Source: Bacteroidota bacterium
GTDB lineage: Bacteria > Bacteroidota > Bacteroidia > Flavobacteriales_F > PHOS-HE28
Direction of reading: 5' to 3'
Assembly (NCBI GenBank): GCA_018267055.1
Contig: JAFDZF010000136.1
Span: 1 to 56,736 of the forward strand
DNA length: 56,736 bases
In this document: one piece after another, positions 16,885 through 26,633 of the stretch
How the letters are laid out: each line of letters starts with the position of its first letter
Position numbering within the stretch: position 1 is the first letter of the stretch
Notes under the pieces: generated by a model
What the model saw: only the letters and a program-made list of their open reading frames with translations
Told to the model about the DNA's origin: nothing
Database searches by the model: none
Made by a program: the position numbers and the translations under genes

Positions 16885-17079
16885 TCCGCTTGGCCCGTGG
16901 TCATCGCGACCGCCTGACGGACCGGGGGTTGAGGGCAGTGACCGGGCGCCGGCGGCAGCGTCCCAAGGCGGACCGGGGCCACCTTCGGGCCGGCCGGACG
17001 TCCATCCAAGCAAAAAGCCGGTACACCATTCGCATGACCCGAACGTCAACCCGGTATATCCTTTCCGCGTAGATCGGAC

Positions 17080-17087
17080 GATCTTTG
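17080..17087 (+). promoter_or_regulatory. -7-like promoter element, GATCTTTG
   Basis: One mismatch to TAnnTTTG; ends 17 bp before the ATG of the secreted T9SS protein at 17105. Confidence 0.55.
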
Positions 17088-17104
17088 TAGCTCGCACCTC
17101 CCGG

Positions 17105-19678
17105 ATGCCTACCCGCCCGTTCCACCTTGTGCGCCGCATGGCGCTCAGTGCCATCCTCCTCGGGGCGGCCTGGGGGCAGGCCGCCTGGGGCCAGACGATC
17201 CTGACCACGGGGGACATCGCCATCGTGGGAGTAAGCGCCTGTCCGGGCGTGAACGACGACCAGGTGAGCTTCTTCTGTTTCAAGGACATCACCACCGGCA
17301 CCACGATCGACCTGACGGACAATGGCTATGAGCGAGGGACCACCTGTAGCCCGGCACAGGCCGCAGGCACGTTCGGCAACTCGGAGGGCACGGTGCGCAT
17401 GACCCGGACCGGCGGGTTGATCCCCGCAGGGCAGGTGATCACCTTCTCAATGAACAACACGACGACCGTGACCGCAACGGCCCCGGACGCGAATTGGACC
17501 TGCACGATCCTTCACCCGGGCGGCTTCTCGATCGAATTGAACAATAATGGCGATCAGCTCATTTTCATGCAGGGAGGCACGTGGTCGCCAGGCACCACCA
17601 CGCCCACGCCATTGCACAATGCCACCTACACCGGCGGGCGTTATCTGGCGGCCATCAGCACGAACAGCGCCGCCCCCTGGACGGCGGCCTGCGCCTCCCC
17701 TCCCGGCCCCCGGCAATCCAATCCGCCGCCAGGCGTCGGCTGCCTGGCGCTGCGCGTGAACACCGCCACGGCCTGGGACAAGTACATCGGCCCCATCACC
17801 ACGACGACCCAGGGAGGATGGCTATTGCGCGTCAGCGATCCGACGAACTGGCAATCGTATGCCAGCTGTGCCACATACGGCAGCGCCGGGCAGAACTGGC
17901 TGCTGGCCCCGACCCTGCCCATCACGACCTCCACGCCGACCAATGGCCTCTGGACCGGTGCCAAGGGCACGGACTGGTTCAACATCTGCAACTGGGACGA
18001 TTTCCAGGTACCCACCGCGGCCACCAATGCGCTGATCAACCAGACCTCGGTATCCGATTGCGTCGTCGGCACCTCACCGGTCAGCAGCGCCACCACCGCG
18101 GTGTGCAGCTCCTTGACGATCCGCTCCAACGGCACGGCCCGGAACCTCACCGTGGACAACGGCAAGATCCTCACCGTAGGCGGCACCACGCTGGTGCAGC
18201 GCCTCAATGCCGGAAGTCCATGCGGCCTCTCCGTGCAGAACAGCAGCACCTTCGTCACCGGCAACCTCACTCTTGCCGGCTCCACCCCCGGCTCGGCGGA
18301 GGCGTTCTTCAGCAACACCGCCGCGCTGAACGTGGTGACGGTGAACGGTCACCTCCGCATCGAGGACGGCGGCCGGCTCGCCCTCACCAACGGCACGTTG
18401 CGCGTGAACGGCGATTTCACCAACCTGAACAGCGAGGCGCGTTTCGAGGACAACAACTCCACGGTGGTCTTCGGCGGATCCGGCACGCAGAGCATCACCA
18501 CCTCGGGCTTCGAGGAGTACTTCCACGTGCTGCGCGTGAACAAGCCGGCGAACGACCTCACGCTGAACAACGGCATCCGCATCCGGGCCAACCTGGACCT
18601 GCTGAGCGGCCGCATCTTCGAGAACAGCAGCCTGCTGGTGATGGACGCAACGGCCACGGCCACCAATACCAGCGACAATAGCTTCGTGCACGGGGCCGTG
18701 CAGAAGTACGGCACCACCGACTTCACCTTCCCCATCGGGAAGGGCCTCAAGTTCCGCCCGTCCCGGCTCACGATGATCGCAGGCACGGCCACGGACGCCT
18801 TCACGTCGGAATACTTCGCGGCCAGCCCGCAGACCACCTTCGGCAACGCCAAGGAGCCCACGCTCCACCACATCAGCGACTGCGAATACTGGACGATCTC
18901 CCGCTCCGCGGGCAGCGCGAACGCCTACGTGACGCTTTCGTGGGATACGCCGGCCAGCTGCGGGGTGACCTCGAACGCCACCCTGTCCGAACTGCGCATC
19001 GCGCGCTGGGACGGCAGCCTCTGGCTGGACCGCGGCGAAGGCGACTACAGCGGCAACTTCATCTCCGGCACGCTGATCACATCGGCGCTGCAGACGGCCT
19101 TCAGCCCGTGGACGCTCGCCTCCATCACGGTGAACAATCCGCTGCCCATCCAGCTGCTCGGCTTCACCGCCACGCCGGAGGGGACCCGCGTGCGCCTGCG
19201 GTGGACCACCGCCTCGGAGACCGACAACGCCTTCTTCACCGTGGAGCGCAGCGCCGACGGCACGACCTTCGTCCCGGTGCTGCACCAGGACGGCGCGGGC
19301 ACCAGCCAGGGCATGCTCCAGTACGAGGGCCTGGATGAAGCACCGCTACCGGGGCTCAGCTATTACCGCCTGCGCCAGACCGACGTGGACGGCGCCTCCA
19401 CCGTGAGCGACGCCGTGCCGGTGTACTTCGGCAACGATGCGGGCGCCCCGCTCATCGTGCTCTATGCGGGCGATGGCCCGTACGCGATGCACGGCTTCGC
19501 CACCGGCAGCACGCTGGACGTGATCGACCCCACCGGCCGCCTCCTGCGCCGGGAGCGCATCACCAACTCGGGCCTCTCCCCGCTCCCGGTGGACGGCCTG
19601 ACGCCGGGCGCCTATATCGTGCGCATCACGGACGGGGTACGCCAGCAAAGCACGCGTTTCGTGCTGCCGATCCACTAA
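17105..19678 (+). CDS. Large secreted protein with T9SS type A sorting domain
   Basis: 857 residues. A signal peptide ends near Q-A-A-W-G-Q-T. The N-terminal module (G-D-I-A-I-V-G, C-F-K-D-I-T-T-G-T-T-I-D-L-T-D-N-G) resembles lamin-tail-like domains of Bacteroidota exoproteins. A middle region of short beta repeats (L-T-V-D-N-G-K-I-L-T-V-G-G) suggests a right-handed beta helix. Near 690 the sequence P-L-P-I-Q-L-L-G-F-T-A starts a fibronectin-like domain, and the last 80 residues form a T9SS C-terminal sorting domain. It should be exported by T9SS and surface-attached or released; no enzymatic motif is seen. ATG 17138 is an alternative start. Confidence 0.88.
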   Translation: MPTRPFHLVRRMALSAILLGAAWGQAAWGQTILTTGDIAIVGVSACPGVNDDQVSFFCFKDITTGTTIDLTDNGYERGTTCSPAQAAGTFGNSEGTVRMTRTGGLIPAGQVITFSMNNTTTVTATAPDANWTCTILHPGGFSIELNNNGDQLIFMQGGTWSPGTTTPTPLHNATYTGGRYLAAISTNSAAPWTAACASPPGPRQSNPPPGVGCLALRVNTATAWDKYIGPITTTTQGGWLLRVSDPTNWQSYASCATYGSAGQNWLLAPTLPITTSTPTNGLWTGAKGTDWFNICNWDDFQVPTAATNALINQTSVSDCVVGTSPVSSATTAVCSSLTIRSNGTARNLTVDNGKILTVGGTTLVQRLNAGSPCGLSVQNSSTFVTGNLTLAGSTPGSAEAFFSNTAALNVVTVNGHLRIEDGGRLALTNGTLRVNGDFTNLNSEARFEDNNSTVVFGGSGTQSITTSGFEEYFHVLRVNKPANDLTLNNGIRIRANLDLLSGRIFENSSLLVMDATATATNTSDNSFVHGAVQKYGTTDFTFPIGKGLKFRPSRLTMIAGTATDAFTSEYFAASPQTTFGNAKEPTLHHISDCEYWTISRSAGSANAYVTLSWDTPASCGVTSNATLSELRIARWDGSLWLDRGEGDYSGNFISGTLITSALQTAFSPWTLASITVNNPLPIQLLGFTATPEGTRVRLRWTTASETDNAFFTVERSADGTTFVPVLHQDGAGTSQGMLQYEGLDEAPLPGLSYYRLRQTDVDGASTVSDAVPVYFGNDAGAPLIVLYAGDGPYAMHGFATGSTLDVIDPTGRLLRRERITNSGLSPLPVDGLTPGAYIVRITDGVRQQSTRFVLPIH

Positions 19679-21273
19679 GGGCAGGGACCGATCGCCCCGG
19701 GCAGGATGCTGAAGCGCGCGTCCAGCGGGTCCAGCTCCGCGAGCAGGCGGTCGAAGAAGGCCGGGCCTTCGCTCACGTAGAACGGCAGGAAATTGTCGCG
19801 CCGCTCCTGCAGGGTGCCACCGGGGAACAGGTGCGCATGCACCGAGCGCAGCCGCTGCAACAGGTCCTCCTGCTCGCGCTTCGCCGCGCGGGTGAACTTG
19901 CGCTCCAGGGCCTCCAGGCCGTTCAAGGCCCGCCGGGCATCGGCGCGCGCAGCGCCTTCCAGCGTGGGGTCCGCCGCCCTGGCACGGGCCGCCAGCCCTT
20001 CATAGAGGCGGGCCACCTCTTCCCGCTCCGCCTGCAGCGATGTACGGAACGACGCGTGCGATGCGGCCACCTGGGCCTCCAGGTCGGCCAATGGCCGGAA
20101 AAGGTCGGCCGGCGCCAGGCCCAGTTCCTCCGTGCGGCGACGGTCCTTCGGGTCCATGAAGGCAGCGGAAGTGCGCAGCATGAGCACCGGCATGGGCACC
20201 TGGAACGCCTGGAAGAGCCAGCGCAATTGGAACCAATAGGCCAGCTCGCCCCCCCCGCCCACGTAGGCGATGTTCGGCAGGATGGTCTCCTGGTAGAGCG
20301 GCCGCATCAGCACGTTGGGCGAGAACCGCTCGGGGTGCGCCTCCAGCTCGGCGAGCAGCCCGTCCAGGGTGAACGACGGGCCGCCGTCCATCACCTGGTA
20401 CCGGTCCTCGTGCAGGACGATGCGGCTGCGGTGCCCCGGGCGCAGGTGGAAGAGGTTGATGTCACGCGCGTGGGCCTGCGTGTCGTAGTGCGCTTCCAGC
20501 TTCGCATTGGCATAGCCCACGGTGCGGAGGGCCACCTGGTTCAATAGCTCCTCACGCATCAGCGGGGCGAACACGCGCTTCAGGGCGGGATCGTCACCGT
20601 CGATCACCACCACGCCGAAGCGCCCGAAGAGCGCCTCCACGAACAGGCGGGTGGCCTGGGCGAGCGTATGCTCCGGCCGGTAGCAGCGATGGAGCAGTGC
20701 GCGCGCCTCATCGGCCCGGGAACCCAGGCCGAGCAGCGCATCCACTTCGCGGAGCACGTCGTCGATGCCCGTCAGGGGCATCCGCCCCACGGGACCGCCG
20801 GCCGCTCCCGGCCAGGTGATCTTGCGGCCGCAGACCCAGGCGTGGTCGATCTCCGGCCGGTCGTGGTCCTCGGTGGCCATCCAGAACACGGGCACCACCG
20901 GGCGTTCCAGCGTGGACAGCTCGCGCGCGAGACGCACCACGTTGAGGACCTTGAACGGGACATAGAGCGGCCCGGTGAACAGGCAGAGCTGATGGCCCGT
21001 GGTGACGGTGCAGGTGCCCGGCCGCCGCAAGGCCTCCAGGTTGGCCCGCACGCTCGGGTCGATCGGGAGGCCTTCGTACTGCCGCTCCAAGGCGGCTGCC
21101 AGGAGCGTCCGCGTGGCGGGATCGAAGGTGCGTGCCGCCAGCGCCGCATCGAGCCCCGCGCGGTCGGGCGTCCAGGGATGGAACTCCCGCAAGGCGGGGG
21201 CGCCATCGAGGTAGTCCGTAAGCAAGGAGGAGAACCGCCCGGTGGTGCGGTAGGGAACAGCCAGCCGCTGCAT
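19675..21273 (-). CDS. bshC: Bacillithiol biosynthesis cysteine-adding enzyme BshC
   Basis: 532 residues, family length. BshC features include the R-P-G-T-C-T-V-T-T-G-H-Q nucleotide-fold segment, F-W-M-A-T-E-D-H-D, N-I-A-Y-V-G-G-G-G-E-L-A-Y-W and a C-terminal coiled coil ending L-F-P-G-G-T-L-Q-E-R. It adds cysteine to glucosaminyl-malate in bacillithiol synthesis. Its stop overlaps the convergent T9SS gene stop by four bases. A TAACTTCG element ends six bases before the ATG, implying a nearly leaderless mRNA. Confidence 0.95.
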   Translation of the reverse strand: MQRLAVPYRTTGRFSSLLTDYLDGAPALREFHPWTPDRAGLDAALAARTFDPATRTLLAAALERQYEGLPIDPSVRANLEALRRPGTCTVTTGHQLCLFTGPLYVPFKVLNVVRLARELSTLERPVVPVFWMATEDHDRPEIDHAWVCGRKITWPGAAGGPVGRMPLTGIDDVLREVDALLGLGSRADEARALLHRCYRPEHTLAQATRLFVEALFGRFGVVVIDGDDPALKRVFAPLMREELLNQVALRTVGYANAKLEAHYDTQAHARDINLFHLRPGHRSRIVLHEDRYQVMDGGPSFTLDGLLAELEAHPERFSPNVLMRPLYQETILPNIAYVGGGGELAYWFQLRWLFQAFQVPMPVLMLRTSAAFMDPKDRRRTEELGLAPADLFRPLADLEAQVAASHASFRTSLQAEREEVARLYEGLAARARAADPTLEGAARADARRALNGLEALERKFTRAAKREQEDLLQRLRSVHAHLFPGGTLQERRDNFLPFYVSEGPAFFDRLLAELDPLDARFSILPGAIGPCP

Positions 21274-21279
21274 GGGCCG

Positions 21280-21287
21280 CGAAGTTA
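21280..21287 (-). promoter_or_regulatory. -7-like promoter element of bshC, TAACTTCG
   Basis: TAnnTTCG form of the consensus on the minus strand, six bases before the bshC ATG. Confidence 0.6.
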
Positions 21288-21304
21288 CCGGGTATGGCGC
21301 TCCT

Positions 21305-21312
21305 TACTTTCA
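21305..21312 (+). promoter_or_regulatory. -7-like promoter element, TACTTTCA
   Basis: Ends 22 bp before ATG 21335 of the PNGase F-related gene; same form as at 37201. Confidence 0.5.
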
Positions 21313-21334
21313 CCGCCTATCCTATTCCTACCCG

Positions 21335-24300
21335 ATGCGTTCGCTGATCCTCGGCCTCCTACTCGCTTCCTCCCTTTCCGGTATCGCACAGGACACCATC
21401 ACCGTGAGCACCCTCACGTTCGACAGCATCACCACCCGCCGCGGCACCTGGACCTTCCCCGATGCCGGCCACCACTTCCGCAAAGTGCTGATGCTCCACA
21501 CCCTGAAGTGCGATGCGGCCACCACGCAGGACCAGTACGATTGCGGCGAATGGGACTACCTCACCTACCACTTCATCCACGAGCACACCGGGGAGATGGA
21601 CAGCCTGGAGCTGACGCATCCCTTCTACCGGATCAACACCACCGCACCCGACAGCACGGCCCTGATGGCCCTGCCGCTCCATGATCGGCACCAGCGCTAC
21701 AGCCCCATCCGCGTGGTGGATGCCGAGCTGGGCGAGACCGACCACCTGCTGGGGGCCGGTGACGCGATGGACGCCTTTACCCTCGACGCGGGCAGCGGGG
21801 CGGCCCGCACGCAGTTCCTCCTCTCCGCGGGTGAGCTGGACGCCGCGTCGGTCACGCGCATCGATGCCCTCCGCCTGCTGGTGACGGCCCCTGGAGCCTC
21901 CATCGGCCGGCTGGTGGTGCGCCTGAAGAACACCACCGCCACCGCCCTCACCGGCCTGGACGATGCCGGCCTCACCACCGTGTTCGACCATGCGGTGGAG
22001 CTGGGCATGGGCGTGAACACGCTGACCCTGCTGCAGCCGTTCGAATGGGCGGGCGCAGGCCACGACATCCTGGTGGACATCGCCGTGGACGGCGCGACCG
22101 GCGCGGCACCGGTGCTTTCGGGCACCGCGGTCCAGGCGGCCACGGCCGTGCGCGCCGGGCGTGAAGGCCACTTGCACATCCGCGATGGCCAGGTGGCGGT
22201 GGATCCAGCGGCCTTCACCGCCCTCAACGACCAGGTGACGATCCTTTTCCGGGCCTATGGCGACGCTTCCCTGCCGCAACAGACATCGGTGCTGGAAGGG
22301 GTGAACGCACAGGGCCAGCGGGTGCTCAACATCCACCTGCCCTGGAGCGACGGCCGCATCTACTGGGACGCCGGCAACAGTGGCGGTGCCTACGACCGCA
22401 TCGACAAGGCCGCCACCACCGCGGAACAGGAAGGGCAGTGGAACCACTGGGCCTTCGTGAAGAACACCGGCACGGGACAGATGAAGATCTACCGCAACGG
22501 CGTGCTCTGGCACAGCGGCACGGGCAAGACGAAGCCCATGGCGGGGATCGTGCGGTTCGTCATCGGGTCGGCCGCCAACGGCGGGATCCCCTACCCCGGT
22601 GCCATCGACGACGTGAACGTGTTCGCCACGGAGCTCGACCAGCCGACGATCCAGGCCTGGATGGACCGCGCGATCGATGCCACGCACCCGCAGTATGCCG
22701 CCCTGCTCTATGGGCTTCCCTTCGATGAGGCGGCCACGAGCTTCACCCCCACGAACGTGGCGGCGAACGGGGCCGGGGCCTGGCAGCTCGGCCGCATCGC
22801 GCACGTGATGACCCCGGCGGCCCAGCTCCGCCATGCCCGCCCGGTGACGGTCCGCCCCGACCTGGTGCTGGTGGCCGGCGACTACGAGAGCCACCTCGAC
22901 TCGGCCTTGGTGAGCGAGCCCGTGATCCACGAAGGCGTGGCCCTGGAGACCTTCCAGGTATCGGGCAACACGGTGGTGCCGTTGGACACGCTCTACGGCT
23001 GGGAAGGCGGCCGGGAAGTGACGTACGGTCCCGACGGCGCCGCGGTGGATTCCACACTGACGACGGGCGCCTACCTACAGAACGGCGGCCTGTCCTACTT
23101 CGGCGCCCCCTTCGAGGAGGTGATCGACCACGAGATCGGCCGGTACATCACGCCGTACGGCATCGGGCTCAGCCTCGGGGCCAACGGCTTCACCTGGGCC
23201 TACGACGTCACGGACTACGCCTACCTGCTGCACGACAGCGTGGAACTGAGCGCCGGCAACCAGCAGGAGCTGATCGACCTGCGCTTCCTGATGATCGAGG
23301 GTACGCCTCCGCGCGAAGTGGTGAACGTGCAGCGTCCCTGGGGGCCCATGGCGAGCTACAGCTATGCCGCGCTTTCCGACAACACCGCCCTGCCGCCGGT
23401 GACCGTGCCGCTTTCACCGGAGGCCGCGCAATGGGTGATGCGCGCCCGCCTCACCGGCCACGGGCACGAGAGCAACACCGGCAACTACCCGCACTGCTGC
23501 GAGTGGAAGGACAACACGCATTCCCTGTACGTCGATGGCCAGCAGGCCGGATCGTGGCACATCTGGCAGACGAACGACTGCGCCCTGAACCCCGTGTACC
23601 CGCAGGGCGGCACCTGGCTGGGCAGCCGCGAAGGCTGGTGCCCGGGCGACCGGGTGAAGGACCACGACGTGGACCTGACGCCCTTCGTCAGCGGCAGCCA
23701 GGCCGAAGTGGACTACCGCATCACCCCCGTACCGGCGAACAACCTGGGCATGGGCAACGGCAACTACGTGGTGAACATGGACCTCTTCGAGTTCAGCGCG
23801 CCCACCCATGACCTGGACGCGGAGATCGACGACGTGAAGCGCCCCTCGGACAGCGGCTACCGCTCGCGCGAGAACCCGATCTGCAAGGACCCGGTGGTGA
23901 CCCTGCGCAATGCGGGCGCCCAGGACCTCACCAGCGTCACCTTCACCTACGGCGTGAGCGGCGGCACGCCGCAGACCTATGCCTGGACGGGCCTGCTGAA
24001 GCACATGGAGCGCACCGACGTGACCCTCCCCATCTCCGGCGACCTCTTCTGGACCGGTGATGACGCGCACCGCTTCCTCGTGGTCGCGAGCGCCCCGAAC
24101 GGCGGCGTGGACCAGTACGCGGACAACGATGCGTACACCACGCACTTCGAGCCGCCGGTGATGCAGACGGGGCATTTCATCGTGCAGTACAAGACCAACA
24201 ACCGCCCCGGCGAGAACACCATGCGGATCCTCGACATCCAGGGGAACGTGGTGCGGGAGCGCACGGACCACGCGGCCAACACGACCTACCGGGATACCCT

Positions 24301-24757
24301 GGACCTGGCCCCCGGCTGCTACACCCTGGAGGTGATGGACAGCGGCAACGACGGCCTCTCGTACTGGGCCGATCCCGATGCGGGTTCGGGCTACTTCCGC
24401 TTCCGCACGATCGGCGGCACCACGCTGAAGAACTTCGAGCCCGAGTTCGGACGCAGCATCCACTATGCGTTCAGCACCTCCAGCAGCACGGGCATCGACG
24501 AAGTGACGGCCACCTTCGGCCTCACCGCGGCGCCGAACCCTTCGGACGGGCGCTTCAGCCTGCATGCCGCGGGCGTGGAAGGGCCGCTGGACCTCACCGT
24601 GCTGGACGCCTCGGGGCGGCTGGTGCGCACGCTGCGGGTGAACGCGCATGGCGACGCGCCCATCCTGCTCGACCTGAGCGGCGAGGCCGACGGGCTGTAC
24701 CTCGTGCGGCTGAGCGGCGAGGGGCGCACCGGCGGCCTGCGCGTGGTGAAACGCTAG
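21335..24757 (+). CDS. PNGase F-related secreted protein with LamG domain and T9SS sorting domain
   Basis: 1140 residues. Signal peptide L-A-S-S-L-S-G-I-A-Q. The N-terminal module has C-G-E-W-D-Y-L-T-Y as in Bacteroidota peptide-N-glycosidase F-related proteins. A LamG-like insert lies at about 270-465 (N-H-W-A-F-V-K, K-I-Y-R-N-G, I-D-D-V-N-V-F). The PNGase F C-terminal-like barrel follows near 640-800, with G-H-G, Y-V-D-G and N-P-V-Y-P-Q-G-G-T-W. A second beta module contains C-Y-T-L-E-V-M-D-S-G-N-D-G-L, and a T9SS sorting domain closes it. It may deglycosylate N-glycoproteins or merely bind glycans; catalytic residues were not aligned. ATG 21335 starts the signal peptide. Confidence 0.85.
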   Translation: MRSLILGLLLASSLSGIAQDTITVSTLTFDSITTRRGTWTFPDAGHHFRKVLMLHTLKCDAATTQDQYDCGEWDYLTYHFIHEHTGEMDSLELTHPFYRINTTAPDSTALMALPLHDRHQRYSPIRVVDAELGETDHLLGAGDAMDAFTLDAGSGAARTQFLLSAGELDAASVTRIDALRLLVTAPGASIGRLVVRLKNTTATALTGLDDAGLTTVFDHAVELGMGVNTLTLLQPFEWAGAGHDILVDIAVDGATGAAPVLSGTAVQAATAVRAGREGHLHIRDGQVAVDPAAFTALNDQVTILFRAYGDASLPQQTSVLEGVNAQGQRVLNIHLPWSDGRIYWDAGNSGGAYDRIDKAATTAEQEGQWNHWAFVKNTGTGQMKIYRNGVLWHSGTGKTKPMAGIVRFVIGSAANGGIPYPGAIDDVNVFATELDQPTIQAWMDRAIDATHPQYAALLYGLPFDEAATSFTPTNVAANGAGAWQLGRIAHVMTPAAQLRHARPVTVRPDLVLVAGDYESHLDSALVSEPVIHEGVALETFQVSGNTVVPLDTLYGWEGGREVTYGPDGAAVDSTLTTGAYLQNGGLSYFGAPFEEVIDHEIGRYITPYGIGLSLGANGFTWAYDVTDYAYLLHDSVELSAGNQQELIDLRFLMIEGTPPREVVNVQRPWGPMASYSYAALSDNTALPPVTVPLSPEAAQWVMRARLTGHGHESNTGNYPHCCEWKDNTHSLYVDGQQAGSWHIWQTNDCALNPVYPQGGTWLGSREGWCPGDRVKDHDVDLTPFVSGSQAEVDYRITPVPANNLGMGNGNYVVNMDLFEFSAPTHDLDAEIDDVKRPSDSGYRSRENPICKDPVVTLRNAGAQDLTSVTFTYGVSGGTPQTYAWTGLLKHMERTDVTLPISGDLFWTGDDAHRFLVVASAPNGGVDQYADNDAYTTHFEPPVMQTGHFIVQYKTNNRPGENTMRILDIQGNVVRERTDHAANTTYRDTLDLAPGCYTLEVMDSGNDGLSYWADPDAGSGYFRFRTIGGTTLKNFEPEFGRSIHYAFSTSSSTGIDEVTATFGLTAAPNPSDGRFSLHAAGVEGPLDLTVLDASGRLVRTLRVNAHGDAPILLDLSGEADGLYLVRLSGEGRTGGLRVVKR

Positions 24758-24892
24758 CTACCTTGCGGGACGCATCCACCGGGCATGGAACAGCTTCACC
24801 CCGTTGAAGGCCTTCCGCCCCCTCCTGCGCTTCGTTCCCCGACCGTGACCGGCTGCCCCGCCTGACGTCGAAGCACACAAACCCATCCTCCC

Positions 24893-26470
24893 ATGCCCAT
24901 CCGAATGGTGCCCGATGAGGGCCAGGACGACCAACGTTCCGGACCGCGCCCCGAGCGGCCCGGTGGCGGCGGCAACATCGGCGGCGGCCTCGGCAGCCTG
25001 CTGCCCCTGCTGCTCGGCTTCCTCATCAAGCGGCCCAAGCTGCTGCTGGTGCTGGCCGTGCTCTTCGGCCTGTACTACTTCCTCGGCCGCGGGTGCTCGG
25101 GCAACAGCAGTGGCGGTGGCGGCCTCACCGATGTGGTGAACGGCCTGCTCACTTCGCGCGGCGCCAACTTCGACCCCAAGCTCTACGACCAGGCCGAGGT
25201 GTACGAGCCGCTCGCGGACAACGTGAAGGCGCCGCTGCCCGAGCGCGTCACCCTGGAGCAGTTCGCCCCGCGCCGCCTGAACCAGGGCCAGCAGGGCTCG
25301 TGCGTGGCCTGGGCCAGCGCCTATGCCGCGCGCACCATCGTGCAGGCGCAGGCCACCAAGCAGGACCCGAACGGCACGGCCTTCAGCCCCAGCTTCCTCT
25401 ACAACCAGATCAAGCTGGGCAATGACTGCCAGGGCGCCTACATCTACAAGGCGATGGAGACCATGCTCGCCGGCGGCGTGCTGCCCCTGAGCAAGTTCAG
25501 CTACACCGATGAGAACTGCCAGAAGCAGCCCACGAGCGAGGACCGCCAGCAGGCGCAGCAGTTCCGCATCAAGGGCTTCCAGCGGCTCACGCTCAACGGC
25601 GACGACCAGCGCACCGACATGCTCGCCATGAAGCAGCACCTCAGCCAGGGCTCGCCCGTGGTGATCGGCATGATGGTGGGCGGCACCTTCATGCAGGAGA
25701 TGGAGGGCCAGGACCTGTGGACGCCCACGCAGAGCGACTACCGCATGCCGGGCTTCGGCGGCCACGCCATGTGCGTGATCGGCTACGACGACTACAAGGC
25801 CGGCGGCGCCTTCCAGATCATGAACAGCTGGGGGCCGGACTGGGGCAGGAACGGCATCGCCTGGGTGCGCTACAGCGACTTCGACTTCTTCGGCAAGGAA
25901 GCCTATGCGGTGTACCCGCAGGGCGAAGGCGTGGACGTGAAGCCCGCGCAGTTCGACATCCGCTTCGGGCTGGTGACGAACGATACCAAGCAGCACATCG
26001 CGCTGAAGCGCAAGGGCGGCCGCGTCTTCCGCACGGTGCAGCCCATCGCGAAAGGCACCAAGTTCAAGATCGAGGTGACCAACAATGCCGAATGCTACAC
26101 CTACCTCTTCGGGCAGGAGACCGACGGCAGTCCCTACGTGCTCTTCCCCTACACGCCGAAGCACTCGCCCTACTGCGGCATCACCGGCACGCGCGTGTTC
26201 CCCAAGGACCACAGCCTGATGGCCGACGACGTGGGCACGATGGACGTGATGGCGATCCTGGTGACCAACCAGCCCTTCGACTACCCGAAGATCAATGAGC
26301 TACTGAAGGGCAACAACGCCCAGGGCCTGGATGCGAAGCTGGCCGCGGTGATCGGCGATGAGCTCACCGGCGCCGACACGCCCGCCTACACCGAGGGCGA
26401 GACCTTCGGGGCCTCCTGCCCGGCGCAGCGCAACGCGCTGGCCATCGTGCTGGAGATCGACAAGCACTGA
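24893..26470 (+). CDS. Membrane-anchored papain-like (C1) cysteine peptidase
   Basis: 525 residues. A glycine-rich N-terminus and a hydrophobic stretch at about 33-65 anchor it. The C1 peptidase domain has Q-G-Q-Q-G-S-C137-V-A-W, the active His291 in G-F-G-G-H-A-M-C-V-I-G-Y and Asn311 in M-N-S-W-G-P-D-W-G. The last 180 residues form a beta domain like DUF4384 (F-K-I-E-V-T-N-N-A, Y-V-L-F-P-Y). All catalytic residues are intact. Substrate unknown. A possible hairpin terminator follows. Confidence 0.9.
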   Translation: MPIRMVPDEGQDDQRSGPRPERPGGGGNIGGGLGSLLPLLLGFLIKRPKLLLVLAVLFGLYYFLGRGCSGNSSGGGGLTDVVNGLLTSRGANFDPKLYDQAEVYEPLADNVKAPLPERVTLEQFAPRRLNQGQQGSCVAWASAYAARTIVQAQATKQDPNGTAFSPSFLYNQIKLGNDCQGAYIYKAMETMLAGGVLPLSKFSYTDENCQKQPTSEDRQQAQQFRIKGFQRLTLNGDDQRTDMLAMKQHLSQGSPVVIGMMVGGTFMQEMEGQDLWTPTQSDYRMPGFGGHAMCVIGYDDYKAGGAFQIMNSWGPDWGRNGIAWVRYSDFDFFGKEAYAVYPQGEGVDVKPAQFDIRFGLVTNDTKQHIALKRKGGRVFRTVQPIAKGTKFKIEVTNNAECYTYLFGQETDGSPYVLFPYTPKHSPYCGITGTRVFPKDHSLMADDVGTMDVMAILVTNQPFDYPKINELLKGNNAQGLDAKLAAVIGDELTGADTPAYTEGETFGASCPAQRNALAIVLEIDKH

Positions 26471-26491
26471 AACGCATCCTCCCTTCCCAGC

Positions 26492-26515
26492 GGAGCCGGG
26501 CCCAGGTCCGGCTCC
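26492..26515 (+). terminator. Hairpin after the C1 peptidase gene
   Basis: GGAGCCGG and CCGGCTCC form a perfect 8-bp stem with an 8-base loop, 22 bp after the stop. No T-run follows, so strength is uncertain. Confidence 0.35.
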
Positions 26516-26614
26516 ACTGCGTTCGGGCGGCGCGCCGGGCATCCCCGCCGGCCCCGGCCACGTCTTTGTGACCGGGCCTGCCCGCCCGCGATGGACATGG
26601 CGGGCGATCGTCCC

Positions 26615-26622
26615 GACCTTTG
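26615..26622 (+). promoter_or_regulatory. -7-like promoter element, GACCTTTG
   Basis: Eleven bases before ATG 26634. The same octamer recurs before the rhodanese gene. Confidence 0.5.
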
Positions 26623-26633
26623 CACGTTCCCCG

